From positions 1 to 64,000 of the forward strand of contig NZ_QMIE01000009.1 in NCBI RefSeq assembly GCF_007625075.1: a stretch of 64,000 nucleotides of DNA, read 5' to 3'. The stretch is from Oceanidesulfovibrio indonesiensis. GTDB taxonomy: Bacteria; Desulfobacterota; Desulfovibrionia; Desulfovibrionales; Desulfovibrionaceae. Of this stretch, positions 33,315 to 42,823 are shown piece after piece. A model generated the notes under the pieces. That model made no database searches and was not told where the DNA came from. It saw only the letters and a list, made by a program, of their open reading frames with translations. How positions within the stretch are numbered: position 1 is the first letter of the stretch; every line of letters begins with the position of its first letter. The position numbers and the translations under genes were made by a program.

Positions 33315-34004
33315 TCAGAAAAGAAAACGCGACAGGCAGGTCTCCAGCAACTGGGAATTCTGCACCTCGTCCGGCTGTTGCGTCTTCAGCATGCTGGCCA
33401 GCGCCGCTTCGTTCTCCGGCGCATGGCCTTCGATTCGGCTCATAATCGCACCGACGGCGTCCTGGCTGTGCGCGTCCGAGTTGTACAGCCGCACAAGGTC
33501 GCGTCCCTGGAGTGCTCGCTCGTAGAGGGCGTCGTCATCCGATGAGTAGCGGCCGTCCCTGATGACGTAGTGGCCTCGCATGATGTTCACGGAGTTCATC
33601 TCTATGCCGTCCACGGCGTCGAGCACGCGCGTGAGGCGCCTGTCGAAACGTTTGGAGAAGCGGAACGGATGGGCCACGAACAGAAAGACCTCGTCGCGGC
33701 GATCAGCCACGGCGTCCACGAGGTTTTCGATCGGCATGTGCCTTTGTCCCAGTGCGTTGAGCTGCGTTCCGATGACCACCACGTCGTATCCCTCGCGTAC
33801 GGAGACCTCCATGCCTGCATATACCCGGAGCCCGGGGTAACCTCGGGACAGGGATGCGAGCTCGTCTTCGGTCCACTGGTGATGGTGCTCGGTGATGACC
33901 ACGGCGTCCAGGCCGCGCTTCAAGGCCAGCGAGCAGAGGTGGTCCGGGTCGATGGTGGAGCAGGCCGAATACCTGGTCGTGTGGGTATGGCAATCGATAT
34001 GCAT
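33315..34004 (-). CDS. PHP-domain metal-dependent phosphoesterase
   Basis: 229 residues. The PHP metal motifs appear in order: HCHTH at 4-9, TEHHHQW at about 38, GMEVSV at about 63, AHPFRF at about 109 and NSDAH at about 191. The stand-alone domain is of the PolX/YciV class, which removes phosphates from nucleotides or small phosphates. No polymerase or exonuclease module is attached. The ribosome site before the ATG is weak. Substrate unknown. Confidence 0.8.
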   Translation of the reverse strand: MHIDCHTHTTRYSACSTIDPDHLCSLALKRGLDAVVITEHHHQWTEDELASLSRGYPGLRVYAGMEVSVREGYDVVVIGTQLNALGQRHMPIENLVDAVADRRDEVFLFVAHPFRFSKRFDRRLTRVLDAVDGIEMNSVNIMRGHYVIRDGRYSSDDDALYERALQGRDLVRLYNSDAHSQDAVGAIMSRIEGHAPENEAALASMLKTQQPDEVQNSQLLETCLSRFLF

Positions 34005-34268
34005 GAAGAATCTGTTACAATGAAATCTTGTTTTGACAATAATTCATATCAGTTATAAAATTTCTAGAAAAAAGGCGCGTAGTGGGCGCATGCATGGCCG
34101 GTTTTTTCGGGGCATGCAGGACGCGCGCACCCGGATCAGACGAGCATTCACGCGGGTTCAGGCTCTTCTATCGACAGCGACGTCGCATTATAGCATACAA
34201 AGAGGTCACAACGCGAGCCGGCCCCGCACAACACGATATATGAGACGAACACCCCTGAAGGACGAGCC

Positions 34269-34547
34269 ATGGAACCCAAGGATATCGAAGGTCTGTCCAG
34301 GAAGCTGGACGAGGTCAAGGAAGAGACCGACTATCAGCTTCAGGCGTTTTTCGAAGAAACGCGAAGCCTCATCCAGACGACCAAGAAGCGCTACAATCGC
34401 ATCATCTACGCGCTCATCGCGCTCTTTCTCATCGAAATCTATTCCTCGTGGAAGATATCCGCAGTGGAGGATTACGCGCTTCTCATGGCCCAACACGTGA
34501 CCAATCTGTACGAGAACCTTATCCAACTGCTCATGGCTCCAAAATAA
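34269..34547 (+). CDS. small coiled-coil membrane protein
   Basis: 92 residues. The N-terminal about 40 residues form a charged coiled coil (LSRKLDEVKEETDYQLQAFF), followed by one membrane span (about 44-56, IIYALIALFLIEI) and an amphipathic tail. No family is recognised. It sits 16 nt upstream of the AMIN-domain gene, so the two probably form an operon at the envelope. The 260-bp gap upstream is AT-rich and would hold their promoter. Confidence 0.6.
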   Translation: MEPKDIEGLSRKLDEVKEETDYQLQAFFEETRSLIQTTKKRYNRIIYALIALFLIEIYSSWKISAVEDYALLMAQHVTNLYENLIQLLMAPK

Positions 34548-34563
34548 AACAGGAGGCGGAAGG

Positions 34564-35487
34564 ATGACACGCCAGGACCGGCCGAAAAGGGGGCGCAGCT
34601 TGATGAATCCGAAGATAACCTATGTGCTGCTCGGGGTCATCTTCGTGGTCATGGCGCTTATTATCGTCAACCAGATCGTCACGAAACCCGAGCTTGAAAC
34701 AGAGGTCGTGACTCCGGAACCGGAGGTCGCGGCTCCTGAACAGGAAGCGCCTTCCCAGCCTCCTTCCGTGGCCCAGCGTCAGCCCGTTAAGGAACAGCCA
34801 TCCACCCCGGTCGCCCCCCGGGCGGAAACCACCCCACAGCAGACCCCTCCGGGCGAGAAACCGGCCGTTGCGCCGGCCCCTGCTGCGAACGAAACCAGGG
34901 CCGACACCAGCGGGCAAACAGCAACTGCCCCACCGGAATCCCCACCCGCTTCTGCGGAGGAGCCGGCAGAAGCCGAAAGGCAGGCGGAGACTGCGGCCGA
35001 GCAAACAGCCGAGCAGACCGCTACGGCCGAGGCGAACGAAACCGCCGACGAGACTGTCGCGGCAGCCGACCAGCCATCGGAATCCGAACGGGCAGAGGAC
35101 GCCGCGCAGGCCGCGTCGCAATCGGCCGCCCAGACCGGGCCTGTCACCCAGGAGGATCTTGCGCACAAGAACATCCTGCGTCTGGTAACCGTGGAGCAAC
35201 GCGGCGGATCCATGATCCTCAGCCTTCAGGCGGACGAGCCCATCGGGCGCTACAAGTACTTCACGCTTGCCGATCCTTCGCGTCTCGTGGTGGATCTTAT
35301 CGGCGAGTGGGAGCAGAAGAGCCCCGGGGTGAAGGTCCCGCAGAACGAGTTGTTCCGTCGGATCCGATTCGGCAGGCACGAGGACAAGCTGCGCGTCGTG
35401 GCCGACCTCGCCACCACGGAGTACACTGAACCCGTGGTGGTTCAGGACCCGTCCACGGAATTGGTGGTCAGCCTTCGCAAGAAGTAG
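34564..35487 (+). CDS. membrane-anchored AMIN-domain protein
   Basis: 307 residues with AGGAGG just upstream. A basic N-terminus and one span (about 20-38) precede a 130-residue linker rich in Glu, Ala, Thr, Pro and Gln. From about residue 205 comes an AMIN-type beta domain (LRLVTVEQRGGSMILSL, then DPSRLVVDLIGEW, then RIRFGRHEDKLRVVADL). AMIN domains localise amidases or secretins at peptidoglycan; no catalytic domain is attached. The last 20 nt overlap the 3' end of the convergent FAD oxidoreductase gene. Confidence 0.8.
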   Translation: MTRQDRPKRGRSLMNPKITYVLLGVIFVVMALIIVNQIVTKPELETEVVTPEPEVAAPEQEAPSQPPSVAQRQPVKEQPSTPVAPRAETTPQQTPPGEKPAVAPAPAANETRADTSGQTATAPPESPPASAEEPAEAERQAETAAEQTAEQTATAEANETADETVAAADQPSESERAEDAAQAASQSAAQTGPVTQEDLAHKNILRLVTVEQRGGSMILSLQADEPIGRYKYFTLADPSRLVVDLIGEWEQKSPGVKVPQNELFRRIRFGRHEDKLRVVADLATTEYTEPVVVQDPSTELVVSLRKK

Positions 35488-36619
35488 CCCAGAAGGGCAT
35501 GGCAGAGCGCATGAAGCGACGGTCTATGGAATCCTTCATGCGCATGAACAGGCTGCTGCGCAGCGCAAATCCCCATTTGTGAAAGATAGCTGTGCCGTCT
35601 CCCAGATTGTACAGCAGCATGTAGCGTTCCTGCGGGGTGAACGACTTGAGCGGACCGCCGCCGGCCAGGGTGGTTTCGATATTGTGCACGAGGATGGGCC
35701 CCTGGACCACTGCCTGCACACCGACCCGGGGAACGGCGCGGCCTTCCGGGCAGATGCAGTCCCCGCCGCCGAAGAGCTCCGGGTGGTCCGGGCAGCGCAA
35801 GTGCGCATCCACCTGCAATCCGCCGTCGTCGCCTATGGGCAGGTCCGAGTCCCGAAAGATGGGCGGCGGTCTGGTTCCCATGGCGAGGACCACCACGTCC
35901 GCCTGGTAGAGTTCGCCCGTGTCGGCCTGCACTCCTTCCGCTGCGATCCTCTGGCAGTGCTGGCCCTCAATGATTTGGATTCCCCGTGATCGAAGAACGT
36001 TCTGGGCGAGGCGTCGAGCGTATTCCGGCAACCTCTTGAGAAATCTGGAACCTGCGATGATGGTGAGGTCGAGCCGCCCCAGGGCGCCGCGGCGTTCGGC
36101 CAGGGCCGCCAGGTTGCCGGCCACTTCCAGACCTGCCGGACCGCCGCCTGCGACAACCACGCGAACCTGATGTCCGGCTTTCGCAAGCATGCCGTCCAGC
36201 GTGTCGTGCATGGTGCGGATGTTCTGGATGGGCTTGACCTTGAAGACCAGCGGCCCCGCGTCCATGCCGGGCAGGGATGGAACGGCGCTGCCGATGTTGA
36301 AGGAGGCCACATCGTAGGGCAGGGTTGTGCCGGATTCCAGTTCGAGCTCCCGGCGCGTGGCCCGTACGGTGCGCACTTTGTCCAAAAGGAACGATCCGCC
36401 GGCTTCCTCCGTGATGCACTGAACGGGGAAGCGAACGTCCTCGTCGCTGTACCGTTCGCCGAGCAGCCCCGGGCCCATTCCGGAGTAGTAATGATGGGGG
36501 TAGGGGCCCACAACTGTGACCTGCACGCCGCCCTGGACGAGTTTTGGTAAGCGGCAGAGCAGGGGGAGATGAGCGTGGCCGGCTCCGAGGAGGACGAGGC
36601 GCTTGCCTTGCATGGGCAT
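35468..36619 (-). CDS. FAD-dependent NAD(P)H oxidoreductase (NDH-2/SelD-associated type)
   Basis: 383 residues. The N-terminal dinucleotide motif is the variant GAGHAHLPLL. A second Rossmann motif, VVAGGGPAGLEVAGNLA, lies at about 155. The FAD-contact GGGDCI...VQAVVQGP segment lies at about 287-310. The family contains type-II NADH dehydrogenase-like and sulfide-quinone-like flavoproteins, and the GAGHAHL form is typical of the oxidoreductase found fused to selenophosphate synthetase in some bacteria. No redox-active CxxxxC pair is seen. Electron acceptor and donor are not determinable. Confidence 0.75.
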   Translation of the reverse strand: MPMQGKRLVLLGAGHAHLPLLCRLPKLVQGGVQVTVVGPYPHHYYSGMGPGLLGERYSDEDVRFPVQCITEEAGGSFLLDKVRTVRATRRELELESGTTLPYDVASFNIGSAVPSLPGMDAGPLVFKVKPIQNIRTMHDTLDGMLAKAGHQVRVVVAGGGPAGLEVAGNLAALAERRGALGRLDLTIIAGSRFLKRLPEYARRLAQNVLRSRGIQIIEGQHCQRIAAEGVQADTGELYQADVVVLAMGTRPPPIFRDSDLPIGDDGGLQVDAHLRCPDHPELFGGGDCICPEGRAVPRVGVQAVVQGPILVHNIETTLAGGGPLKSFTPQERYMLLYNLGDGTAIFHKWGFALRSSLFMRMKDSIDRRFMRSAMPFWATSCEG

Positions 36620-36729
36620 GGGGTGTCTCCCGGATGATTGGGGTGGGATTCAGGGGGATCACCGCGCATTGTAAACGAAGCAGCCAATCACGCAAGGGGC
36701 TGTGCGGATGCGTTCAGCCGCAGCCATTC

Positions 36730-36744
36730 CGGTTGACCAGTTGC
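36730..36744 (+). promoter_or_regulatory. candidate sigma-54 promoter for the PII gene
   Basis: CGGTTGACCAGTTGC has GG, ten bases, then GC, and the preferred TTGC. Start of transcription would be about 65 nt before the ATG. Such matches occur by chance in GC-rich DNA, but nitrogen-regulated PII genes commonly use sigma-54. Confidence 0.4.
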
Positions 36745-36757
36745 CCGGAATGGTTGA

Positions 36758-37159
<402 letters not shown>

Positions 37160-37232
37160 CGATATCTTTACGGGTATGGCGGGTTGGGCGGCCACGCCGC
37201 CGATGGTACAACCTGTCCGGAAATCGCAACGG

Positions 37233-37787
37233 TCAGCGGGACGCCGAGGAAGGGCCGTTGCTTCGGCATATGTCTAATGCATGAGGCTCCGGAACCCGTC
37301 GCGCCAGCTGGCTCTGCTCGCATTGCGCACCCACGATGAGATGCTCCGGCGTTGCGTACAAGCGCGCTACACGACAGCGAAGAAACACCGAAACATCCTG
37401 CTCCGGCAGGGAGAAAAGCAGCTCGAAACCGTCGAAATCTCCGGCCATGAACACTCCGGCCGCTTCCGCAGGAAACATGACCTGAACGCCACTGAAGGAG
37501 AGGTCTGTAATAGTGCAGGATATGTAGTGGTTCGCCCTGTGCTTTTCGCAGATCTGGGCTACCGCTGTGCGCGTGCATGGAGATCGTGGGAAAAATCGAC
37601 GCTCGTCTGCACTTTCTTCGTCCGGATTCCCTCCTGTGGGAACATGCTGTCCGGACTGTTCCCGGGCGAGACTCACGATATCGTTGACCCCGAGTCCGTG
37701 TCTGGCGGCAAGCATCCTGAGCTCCCGGTGCAAGGCCGGGGCATGCGGTTGTTCGGGCTCACTGGGAGAGGGGGGTTTGCGCGGCAT
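37233..37787 (-). CDS. PilZ-domain protein
   Basis: 184 residues from the ATG at 37787; a GTG four codons upstream is possible. The N-terminal helix-rich region (LHRELRMLAARHGLGVNDIVSL) precedes an ERRFFPRSPC segment that stands for the RxxxR cyclic-di-GMP arm, here R-F-F-P-R, and the D-x-S-x-x-G motif TDLSFSGVQV. The beta barrel continues to about 165. It probably binds cyclic-di-GMP. Third PilZ-like gene of the window. No partner gene is adjacent. Confidence 0.75.
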   Translation of the reverse strand: MPRKPPSPSEPEQPHAPALHRELRMLAARHGLGVNDIVSLAREQSGQHVPTGGNPDEESADERRFFPRSPCTRTAVAQICEKHRANHYISCTITDLSFSGVQVMFPAEAAGVFMAGDFDGFELLFSLPEQDVSVFLRCRVARLYATPEHLIVGAQCEQSQLARRVPEPHALDICRSNGPSSASR

Positions 37788-38347
37788 GTGCAATCTCACT
37801 ATGCGTTAGCTGGCCGGGTCGTTGAAGAAGATATTTTCGCGGAGCCGAGCGACTGGAGACGGTGTGCCGTGAGAGGCTCCAGTAGTAAGCAAAGGCTTGA
37901 GGCTGTCGTATGAGCAATATTGCGCAGTGAGTGTAATTCTTGTCGTGACAGAATCCGCAGAACGAAAACTTTTCCATATTACAGGAAAATTCGATCAATG
38001 CAAAGGGCAGAGCCTTGGTGCAGGTGGTTTTTCTAGGTCTTGCACCAGGATGCCCGGACATTGCCCGATACGATGGATCAGGACATCCGGAAGCGGGCAG
38101 GGATTGACACGGCCCCGGCGTGGGAGCAGTGTGCCTCGGGCATTTTTGCTCAAACTGGTTATCCATTCCAGAATTTATTACTGGGAGCAGAAAATTTTTA
38201 CATTTTCGCGCCCCAGTTATAAGGACGGCCACGCTCCAGGCGGGGCCACGCGGCGAACGCCGCGGGAGCAAGAAGTTTAAAATTTCTTGCTCCCAGTAAT
38301 AACTGACCGTTGAAAAGTTCATTGTCGCAGGTTGTAAAGGATTCCGC
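37788..38347. other. intergenic region holding a MITE-like element
   Basis: About 560 bp. Apart from the element at 38175-38302 no coding frame is supported. Positions 37915-37990 are AT-rich and could contain a promoter. Confidence 0.5.
38175..38302 (+). mobile_element. MITE-like repeat family I, best-preserved copy
   Basis: 128 bp with terminal inverted repeats that pair over 15 bp without mismatch (TTATTACTGGGAGCA) and over about 22 bp in all. The interior has the GC-rich hairpin GCGGCGAACGCCGC. No coding capacity. It reads in the same orientation as the copy at 30555. Confidence 0.85.
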
Positions 38348-39301
38348 ATGGACGCACGCGCTCTCACCGCTCTTGCCTGCGCTCTTCTGTTCTGGGCGTC
38401 CGCGTTCGTGGGCATTCGCGCGGCCCTGCCAGGGTACGATCCAGGGGACCTCGCATTGCTGCGGTTTACAGTGGCGTCTCTGTCGCTGGTGCCTTTCGCG
38501 CTGATCCGCAGAATGCGCCCGCCGCGTCTGGCCGACGTGCCGGCCATCTTCCTCCACGGCTTTTTCGGCTTTTTCGTGTACCATGTGAGCCTGAACTACG
38601 GCGAACGCACGGTAAGCGCAGCCTCGGCCTGCTTCATGATCGGCGCCATCCCCGTGTTCAGCGCTTTGCTTTCGGCGTTTTTCCTCAAGGAAAAGCTGAG
38701 CCGGCAGACGTTGTTGGGCATCGCCGTGTCCATGGCCGGTCTGCTGGTCATCGCCAATGCGGAGGGCCAGGGTTTTTCATTCAACCCGGATGCCTGGTTC
38801 GTCATTCTCGCGGCCCTGTCCGAAAGCATCTACTTCGTCTGCATCAAACCGCGGCTCAAACGCGGTCCCTGGGACGACGATCCGCGTCGGTACGATCCTC
38901 TGAGCTACACCACCTACACCCTCTGGGCCGGCATGCTGCTCATGCTCATCTTCGCGCCTGGGCTTCCCGGAGCCGTGGCCGCGGCGCCTCTTTCGGCCAC
39001 GTTGTCCGTGGTCTATCTGGGGATTTTCCCGGGGTCCGTCGCGTATCTGTGCTGGAACTACGGGCTGTCCCGGGGCGACGTGGGCAAGGTGGCCTCGTCC
39101 CAGTATCTCATGCCGGGCATCGCCATGCTTTTGGGCTGGGTGTGGCTGCGCGAGATGCCGCCTGCACTGGCCGTAGCCGGGGGGATTCTGGCTCTGAGCG
39201 GGGTGGTGGTCGTGAACACGGGCTCGCTGATGAAACGTGTCCGCGCAGGTTGCACCACCGTTTCGGGAGGAAAAATCCCGGAATCGGCGGCGGACAAGTA
39301 G
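38348..39301 (+). CDS. EamA/DMT-family exporter
   Basis: 317 residues, ten predicted spans in two EamA halves (about 5-130 and 148-290). Typical markers are LFWASAFVGIRA at the start and SVAYLCWNYGLSRGDVGKVASSQYLMP in the second half. These proteins export small metabolites or amino acids by a drug/metabolite transporter fold. Substrate unknown. A hydrophilic tail of about 25 residues follows the last span. A second DMT gene lies at 60124. Confidence 0.85.
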   Translation: MDARALTALACALLFWASAFVGIRAALPGYDPGDLALLRFTVASLSLVPFALIRRMRPPRLADVPAIFLHGFFGFFVYHVSLNYGERTVSAASACFMIGAIPVFSALLSAFFLKEKLSRQTLLGIAVSMAGLLVIANAEGQGFSFNPDAWFVILAALSESIYFVCIKPRLKRGPWDDDPRRYDPLSYTTYTLWAGMLLMLIFAPGLPGAVAAAPLSATLSVVYLGIFPGSVAYLCWNYGLSRGDVGKVASSQYLMPGIAMLLGWVWLREMPPALAVAGGILALSGVVVVNTGSLMKRVRAGCTTVSGGKIPESAADK

Positions 39302-39422
39302 GCGTATGCGGTGGAAAGCAAAGCTGGACACCGCTTCTCAATGCACGTAACAAACTTGTCATTATCCCATATTCCGGCTAAAGAATCACCACTTTTCCAC
39401 ATGATGAGGAAGGAGGCCGTGC

Positions 39423-39596
39423 ATGGCCGAAAGAAAGCGCGAGAAACGGGAACGCTCGGAAGCCGCCGAAGTGATGTGTCCGAAATGCGGCAATACCGAA
39501 ATCATCTACATCCCGCGGGAAGAAGTGCCCAAATGCCCCGTCTGCAAGCGGCAGATGGTGATCAAAGAGCTTCTGACCGAGGGGAAGTCCTATTGA
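39423..39596 (+). CDS. 57-residue zinc-ribbon microprotein
   Basis: Reading from the ATG at 39423, which follows a strong AGGAAGGAGG site, gives a basic N-terminus (AERKREKRERSEAAEV), then CPKCG and CPVCK, 20 residues apart, and a terminal KELLTEGKSY. The two CxxC pairs form a zinc ribbon of rubredoxin/FmdB-like size. Too short for most automatic calls, but the ribosome site and composition support it. It lies 80 nt upstream of the amino-acid-binding protein gene; the link, if any, is unknown. Confidence 0.7.
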   Translation: MAERKREKRERSEAAEVMCPKCGNTEIIYIPREEVPKCPVCKRQMVIKELLTEGKSY

Positions 39597-39675
39597 ACCA
39601 GCGTCGGCCGCGGCCGGCGTTGCAGTACTGCGGCGACTTGTCATAACGAACAATCATCATCATTTTGGAGGCGAA

Positions 39676-40494
39676 ATGAAACGTATTCTCGCACTCACCG
39701 TGGCGTTCCTGCTCGTGGCGTCCACGGCAATCGCAGCCGACATCGAGTTGGCGAAAAAGTCCCACATCGAGAAAATTCTCCAGTCCGGCAAGCTCCGCGT
39801 AGGTTTCGAGTCCGGCTACATGCCGTTCGAGATGACCAACACCAAGGGCGACTTCGTAGGCTTCGACATCGATATGGCCAAGGAAATGGCCAAAGCCATG
39901 GGCGTGGAGTTCGTGCCTGTGAACACCGCCTGGGACGGCATCATCCCCGCGCTGCTCACCGACAAGTTCGACATCATCATGAGCGGCATGACCGTGACCC
40001 AGGACCGCAACCTCAAGGTCCTGTTCGCCGATCCGTACATCATCGTGGGCCAGACCCTCATCGTCAATCCCGACATGGCTCCCGAGGTCAAGTCCTATCG
40101 CGATCTCAACGATCCCAAGTACATCGTCACCTCCAAGCTCGGCACCACCGGCGAGCAGGCCGTGAAGCGGAGCATCCCCAAGTGCACCTACAAGTCCTTC
40201 GAGACCGAGCAGGAAGCCGTGCTTGAGGTTCTCAACGGCAAGGCCCACGCCTTCGTGTACGATCTGCCGTATTGCGTGGTCTTCATGGCTCAACAGGGAT
40301 CCGACGCCGGCCTCAACTTCATCGACGAGCCCTTCACCTACGAGCCCCTGGCCTGGGCCATCAACAAGGGCGACCCGGACTTCCTGAACTGGCTCAACAA
40401 CTTCCTGCGTCAGCTGAAGAACGACGGCCGCTACGATATGATCTACAACAAGTGGATCACGTCCACCGACTGGATCAAGGACGTCCAGGAGTAA
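39676..40494 (+). CDS. polar amino-acid ABC transporter, periplasmic binding protein
   Basis: 272 residues. Signal peptide of about 21 residues (RILALTVAFLLVASTAIAA). The SBP_bac_3 fold shows LRVGFESGYMPFEM near 38, then FVGFDIDMAKEMAKAMG and IIPALLTDKFDIIMSGMT. The Arg-Asp pair that holds an alpha-amino-acid head group is present in the usual place (TQDRN and a later YDLPY segment). GGAGG precedes the ATG. First gene of the three-gene importer. Confidence 0.9.
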   Translation: MKRILALTVAFLLVASTAIAADIELAKKSHIEKILQSGKLRVGFESGYMPFEMTNTKGDFVGFDIDMAKEMAKAMGVEFVPVNTAWDGIIPALLTDKFDIIMSGMTVTQDRNLKVLFADPYIIVGQTLIVNPDMAPEVKSYRDLNDPKYIVTSKLGTTGEQAVKRSIPKCTYKSFETEQEAVLEVLNGKAHAFVYDLPYCVVFMAQQGSDAGLNFIDEPFTYEPLAWAINKGDPDFLNWLNNFLRQLKNDGRYDMIYNKWITSTDWIKDVQE

Positions 40495-40508
40495 ACGGTA
40501 TCTACCGG

Positions 40509-40542
40509 GCGGGGCAGCCGAAAGGCGCCCCGCTCGCTTTTT
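40509..40542 (+). terminator. hairpin between binding-protein and permease genes
   Basis: GCGGGGC pairs with GCCCCGC around an AGCC-GAAA-GGC inner stem, followed by TCGCTTTTTG. It looks like an intrinsic terminator that lets through part of transcription, giving more binding protein than permease. Confidence 0.7.
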
Positions 40543-40593
40543 GTTCAGACGCGCCTTCGCGGCGCATGGCTCCTACTGGGGACGGCACGACTC

Positions 40594-41604
40594 ATGAAGC
40601 CCTTATCGGGAATTAGTGTACGACGCACCCGCGGATATTACAGATTCTGGACCGCTTTCTTCTTCGTCATGGTATTTGTCCTGCTGGGCGGACTCTACTA
40701 TGCCACGAAGCAGGTCGACTATGTCTGGCGTTGGTATCGGGTGCCCCAATATTTCTATTACCAGGATGAGATCGAAATCACCTCTGCCGATTCCGGCACC
40801 ATAGCCGGTGTCGAGGAAGTCCGCGGCAGGACCGTCGTCACCGTGCGGGGGCCGGGTTTTGAAGAGGCGTACGAACTGCCGGCCAAAGCAGAGCCCAGGA
40901 TGAGCGAGGGGGATCTCGTGTTCCCGGGCGACGTGCTCGGCTCCTATGAGGAATGGAAGCCGGGCTTGTTGCTTCAGGGCCTGTGGATAACGCTCAAGGT
41001 TTCTTTCCTGGCCATTGTCGTGGGCATCGTGATCGGGTTGTTCGCCGGCCTCGCCAGGCTTTCCGAAAACCCGGCGCTCAAATGGTCGGCCATGACCTAC
41101 ATCGAGCTCATTCGCGGCTCCCCGCTGCTCGTGCAGATATTCATCTGGTACTTCGTGTTCGGTACGCTGGTGAACCAGCTCCTCGCCGCGAACGGGTTAA
41201 CGCAGGTGCCGCCCCTGTGGTTCGGCGTGGCATCGCTGGCCACGTTCGCCGGGGCCTACATTGCGGAGATAGTCCGCGCCGGAATCCAGTCCATCCATCG
41301 TGGACAGATAGAGGCGGCGCGCTCCCTGGGCATGTCTGCCCCCCAGTGCATGCGCCACGTGGTGCTGCCCCAGGCCATCAAGCGAATCCTCCCGCCGCTG
41401 GCCGGCCAGTTCATCAGCCTGGTCAAGGACTCCTCGCTGCTCGGCCTCATCGCCATCCGCGAACTCACCAAGGCGACGCGCGAGATAATCACTGTGAGCC
41501 TGCAGCCGTTCGAATTCTGGTTCGTGTGCGCAATTCTGTACCTCGTGCTTACCTTCGCGCTGTCCATGCTGCTGCAGTGGATGGAGAGGAGGATGGTGTA
41601 CTGA
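40594..41604 (+). CDS. amino-acid ABC permease with extra N-terminal periplasmic domain
   Basis: 336 residues; HisM/GlnP-type permeases are usually about 220. After a first span (about 18-40) comes a domain of about 90 residues, probably periplasmic and beta-rich ([26 protein letters not shown]). The normal permease core then begins at [13 protein letters not shown] (about 128). [23 protein letters not shown] is the EAA loop that docks the ATPase. It shares one base with the ATPase start (TGATG). The N-terminal domain is the unusual feature. Confidence 0.88.
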   Translation: MKPLSGISVRRTRGYYRFWTAFFFVMVFVLLGGLYYATKQVDYVWRWYRVPQYFYYQDEIEITSADSGTIAGVEEVRGRTVVTVRGPGFEEAYELPAKAEPRMSEGDLVFPGDVLGSYEEWKPGLLLQGLWITLKVSFLAIVVGIVIGLFAGLARLSENPALKWSAMTYIELIRGSPLLVQIFIWYFVFGTLVNQLLAANGLTQVPPLWFGVASLATFAGAYIAEIVRAGIQSIHRGQIEAARSLGMSAPQCMRHVVLPQAIKRILPPLAGQFISLVKDSSLLGLIAIRELTKATREIITVSLQPFEFWFVCAILYLVLTFALSMLLQWMERRMVY

Positions 41605-42335
41605 TGATCGAAGTCAAGCAGATCAACAAATACTTCTATACGCCGGACAAGATTCATGCGCTCAGGGACGTCTCCACCACGGTGGAGGCCGGCGAGGTGG
41701 TCGTGGTCATCGGGCCGTCCGGTTCGGGCAAGTCCACCTTCCTGCGCTGCCTGAACAGGCTGGAGTACGCCGACGAGGGCCAGATACTCATCGACGGCGT
41801 GGACATTCTGGACTCCAAGACCAACATCAACAAGGTCCGCGCCGACGTGGGCATGGTGTTCCAGTCCTTCAATCTTTTTCCGCACAAGACCGTGCTGGAG
41901 AACCTCACCATCGCGCAGACGGTGGTTCGCAAACGCGGCAGGAAGGAAGCCGAAAAGAAGGCCATGGGCCTGTTGGAAAAGGTCGGCATCCACGCCAAGT
42001 CCGGCGTCTACCCGGACCAGCTTTCCGGCGGCCAGCAGCAGCGCGTGGCAATCGCTCGCGCCCTGTGCATGGACCCCAAGGTCATGCTTTTTGACGAACC
42101 CACCTCGGCCCTGGATCCGGAGATGATCGGCGAGGTCCTCGACGTGATGAAGACATTGGGCAAAGAAGGCATGACCATGGTGGTGGTGACCCACGAGATG
42201 GGCTTCGCCCGCGAGGTGGCGGACCGCGTGCTGTTCATGGACCACGGCGCCATTGTGGAAGTCGGCACGCCCGAGCACTTCTTTGTCAATCCGGAGCACG
42301 AGCGCACCAAGCTCTTCCTGAGCCAGATTCTGTAG
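41604..42335 (+). CDS. GlnQ-type amino-acid ABC transporter ATPase
   Basis: 243 residues from the ATG at 41604. Walker A is GPSGSGKST, the Q-loop is [18 protein letters not shown], the signature is [15 protein letters not shown], Walker B is VMLFDEP, and the switch is [14 protein letters not shown]. This is the PAAT (polar amino-acid) class. A short insert at [14 protein letters not shown] is normal. A MITE-like element begins directly after its stop codon. Confidence 0.93.
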   Translation: MIEVKQINKYFYTPDKIHALRDVSTTVEAGEVVVVIGPSGSGKSTFLRCLNRLEYADEGQILIDGVDILDSKTNINKVRADVGMVFQSFNLFPHKTVLENLTIAQTVVRKRGRKEAEKKAMGLLEKVGIHAKSGVYPDQLSGGQQQRVAIARALCMDPKVMLFDEPTSALDPEMIGEVLDVMKTLGKEGMTMVVVTHEMGFAREVADRVLFMDHGAIVEVGTPEHFFVNPEHERTKLFLSQIL

Positions 42336-42464
42336 ATATTACCGGGAGCAGGAAATTTTTAAACTTCTTGCTCCCGCGGCGTTCGCCGCGTGGCCTCGCC
42401 TGGAGTGTGGCCGTCCTTATAACTGGGCCGCGAAAAAGGAAAAATTTTCTGCTCCCAGTAATAT
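42336..42464 (-). mobile_element. MITE-like repeat family I, copy in reverse orientation
   Basis: 129 bp directly after the ATPase stop. Ends ATATTACCGGGAGCA and TGCTCCCAGTAATAT. The interior GCGGCGTTCGCCGC is the same palindrome as in the other copies but near the left end, so the element is flipped. Confidence 0.82.
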
Positions 42465-42615
42465 ATTAAGGCATATCCCTGGTGGCCGGGGGAGATTCAT
42501 TTCCCTCGCCACCGGGGGCTTCGCAGCGGGATACCCCGCCAGGGGCACTGGTTCCCTGGGCTGTATGGATCAGCGCCGGAGCCAAGCACATGATGAAGGC
42601 CTGTTGGATGCTCGC

Positions 42616-42662
42616 ATATTACTGAGAGCACGATTTTTGGAACATTCTGCTCTGAGCAATAC
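42616..42662. repeat. internally deleted derivative of repeat family I
   Basis: ATATTACTGAGAGCA and TGCTCTGAGCAATA face one another across about 18 bp. Both ends of the family are kept while its central 80 bp is missing. Confidence 0.55.
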
Positions 42663-42753
42663 ATCCGGCATCGAGCGTTGCAGCCCGGGCCTTGATGGCG
42701 CCCGCACCAGCGGTCTTATCATCAATATTGTCCCCGCTTGGAAGGAGTAAAGT

Positions 42754-42810
42754 CCACCTCAAGGTGGCAGCTTAAGTTGTTACCCCGAAGCCACCGGCTA
42801 AAACCGGTGG
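42754..42810. other. two hairpins resembling an IS200/IS605 element end
   Basis: CCACCTCAAGGTGG (42754-42767) and CCACCGGCTAAAACCGGTGG (42791-42810) with a GAAG lead-in. The second is very like the structured ends of IS605-group elements. No tnpA or tnpB gene is visible. It could also help terminate the mgtE transcript, which ends 14 bp away. Confidence 0.4.
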
Positions 42811-42823
42811 GGAAGCGGAGGAG

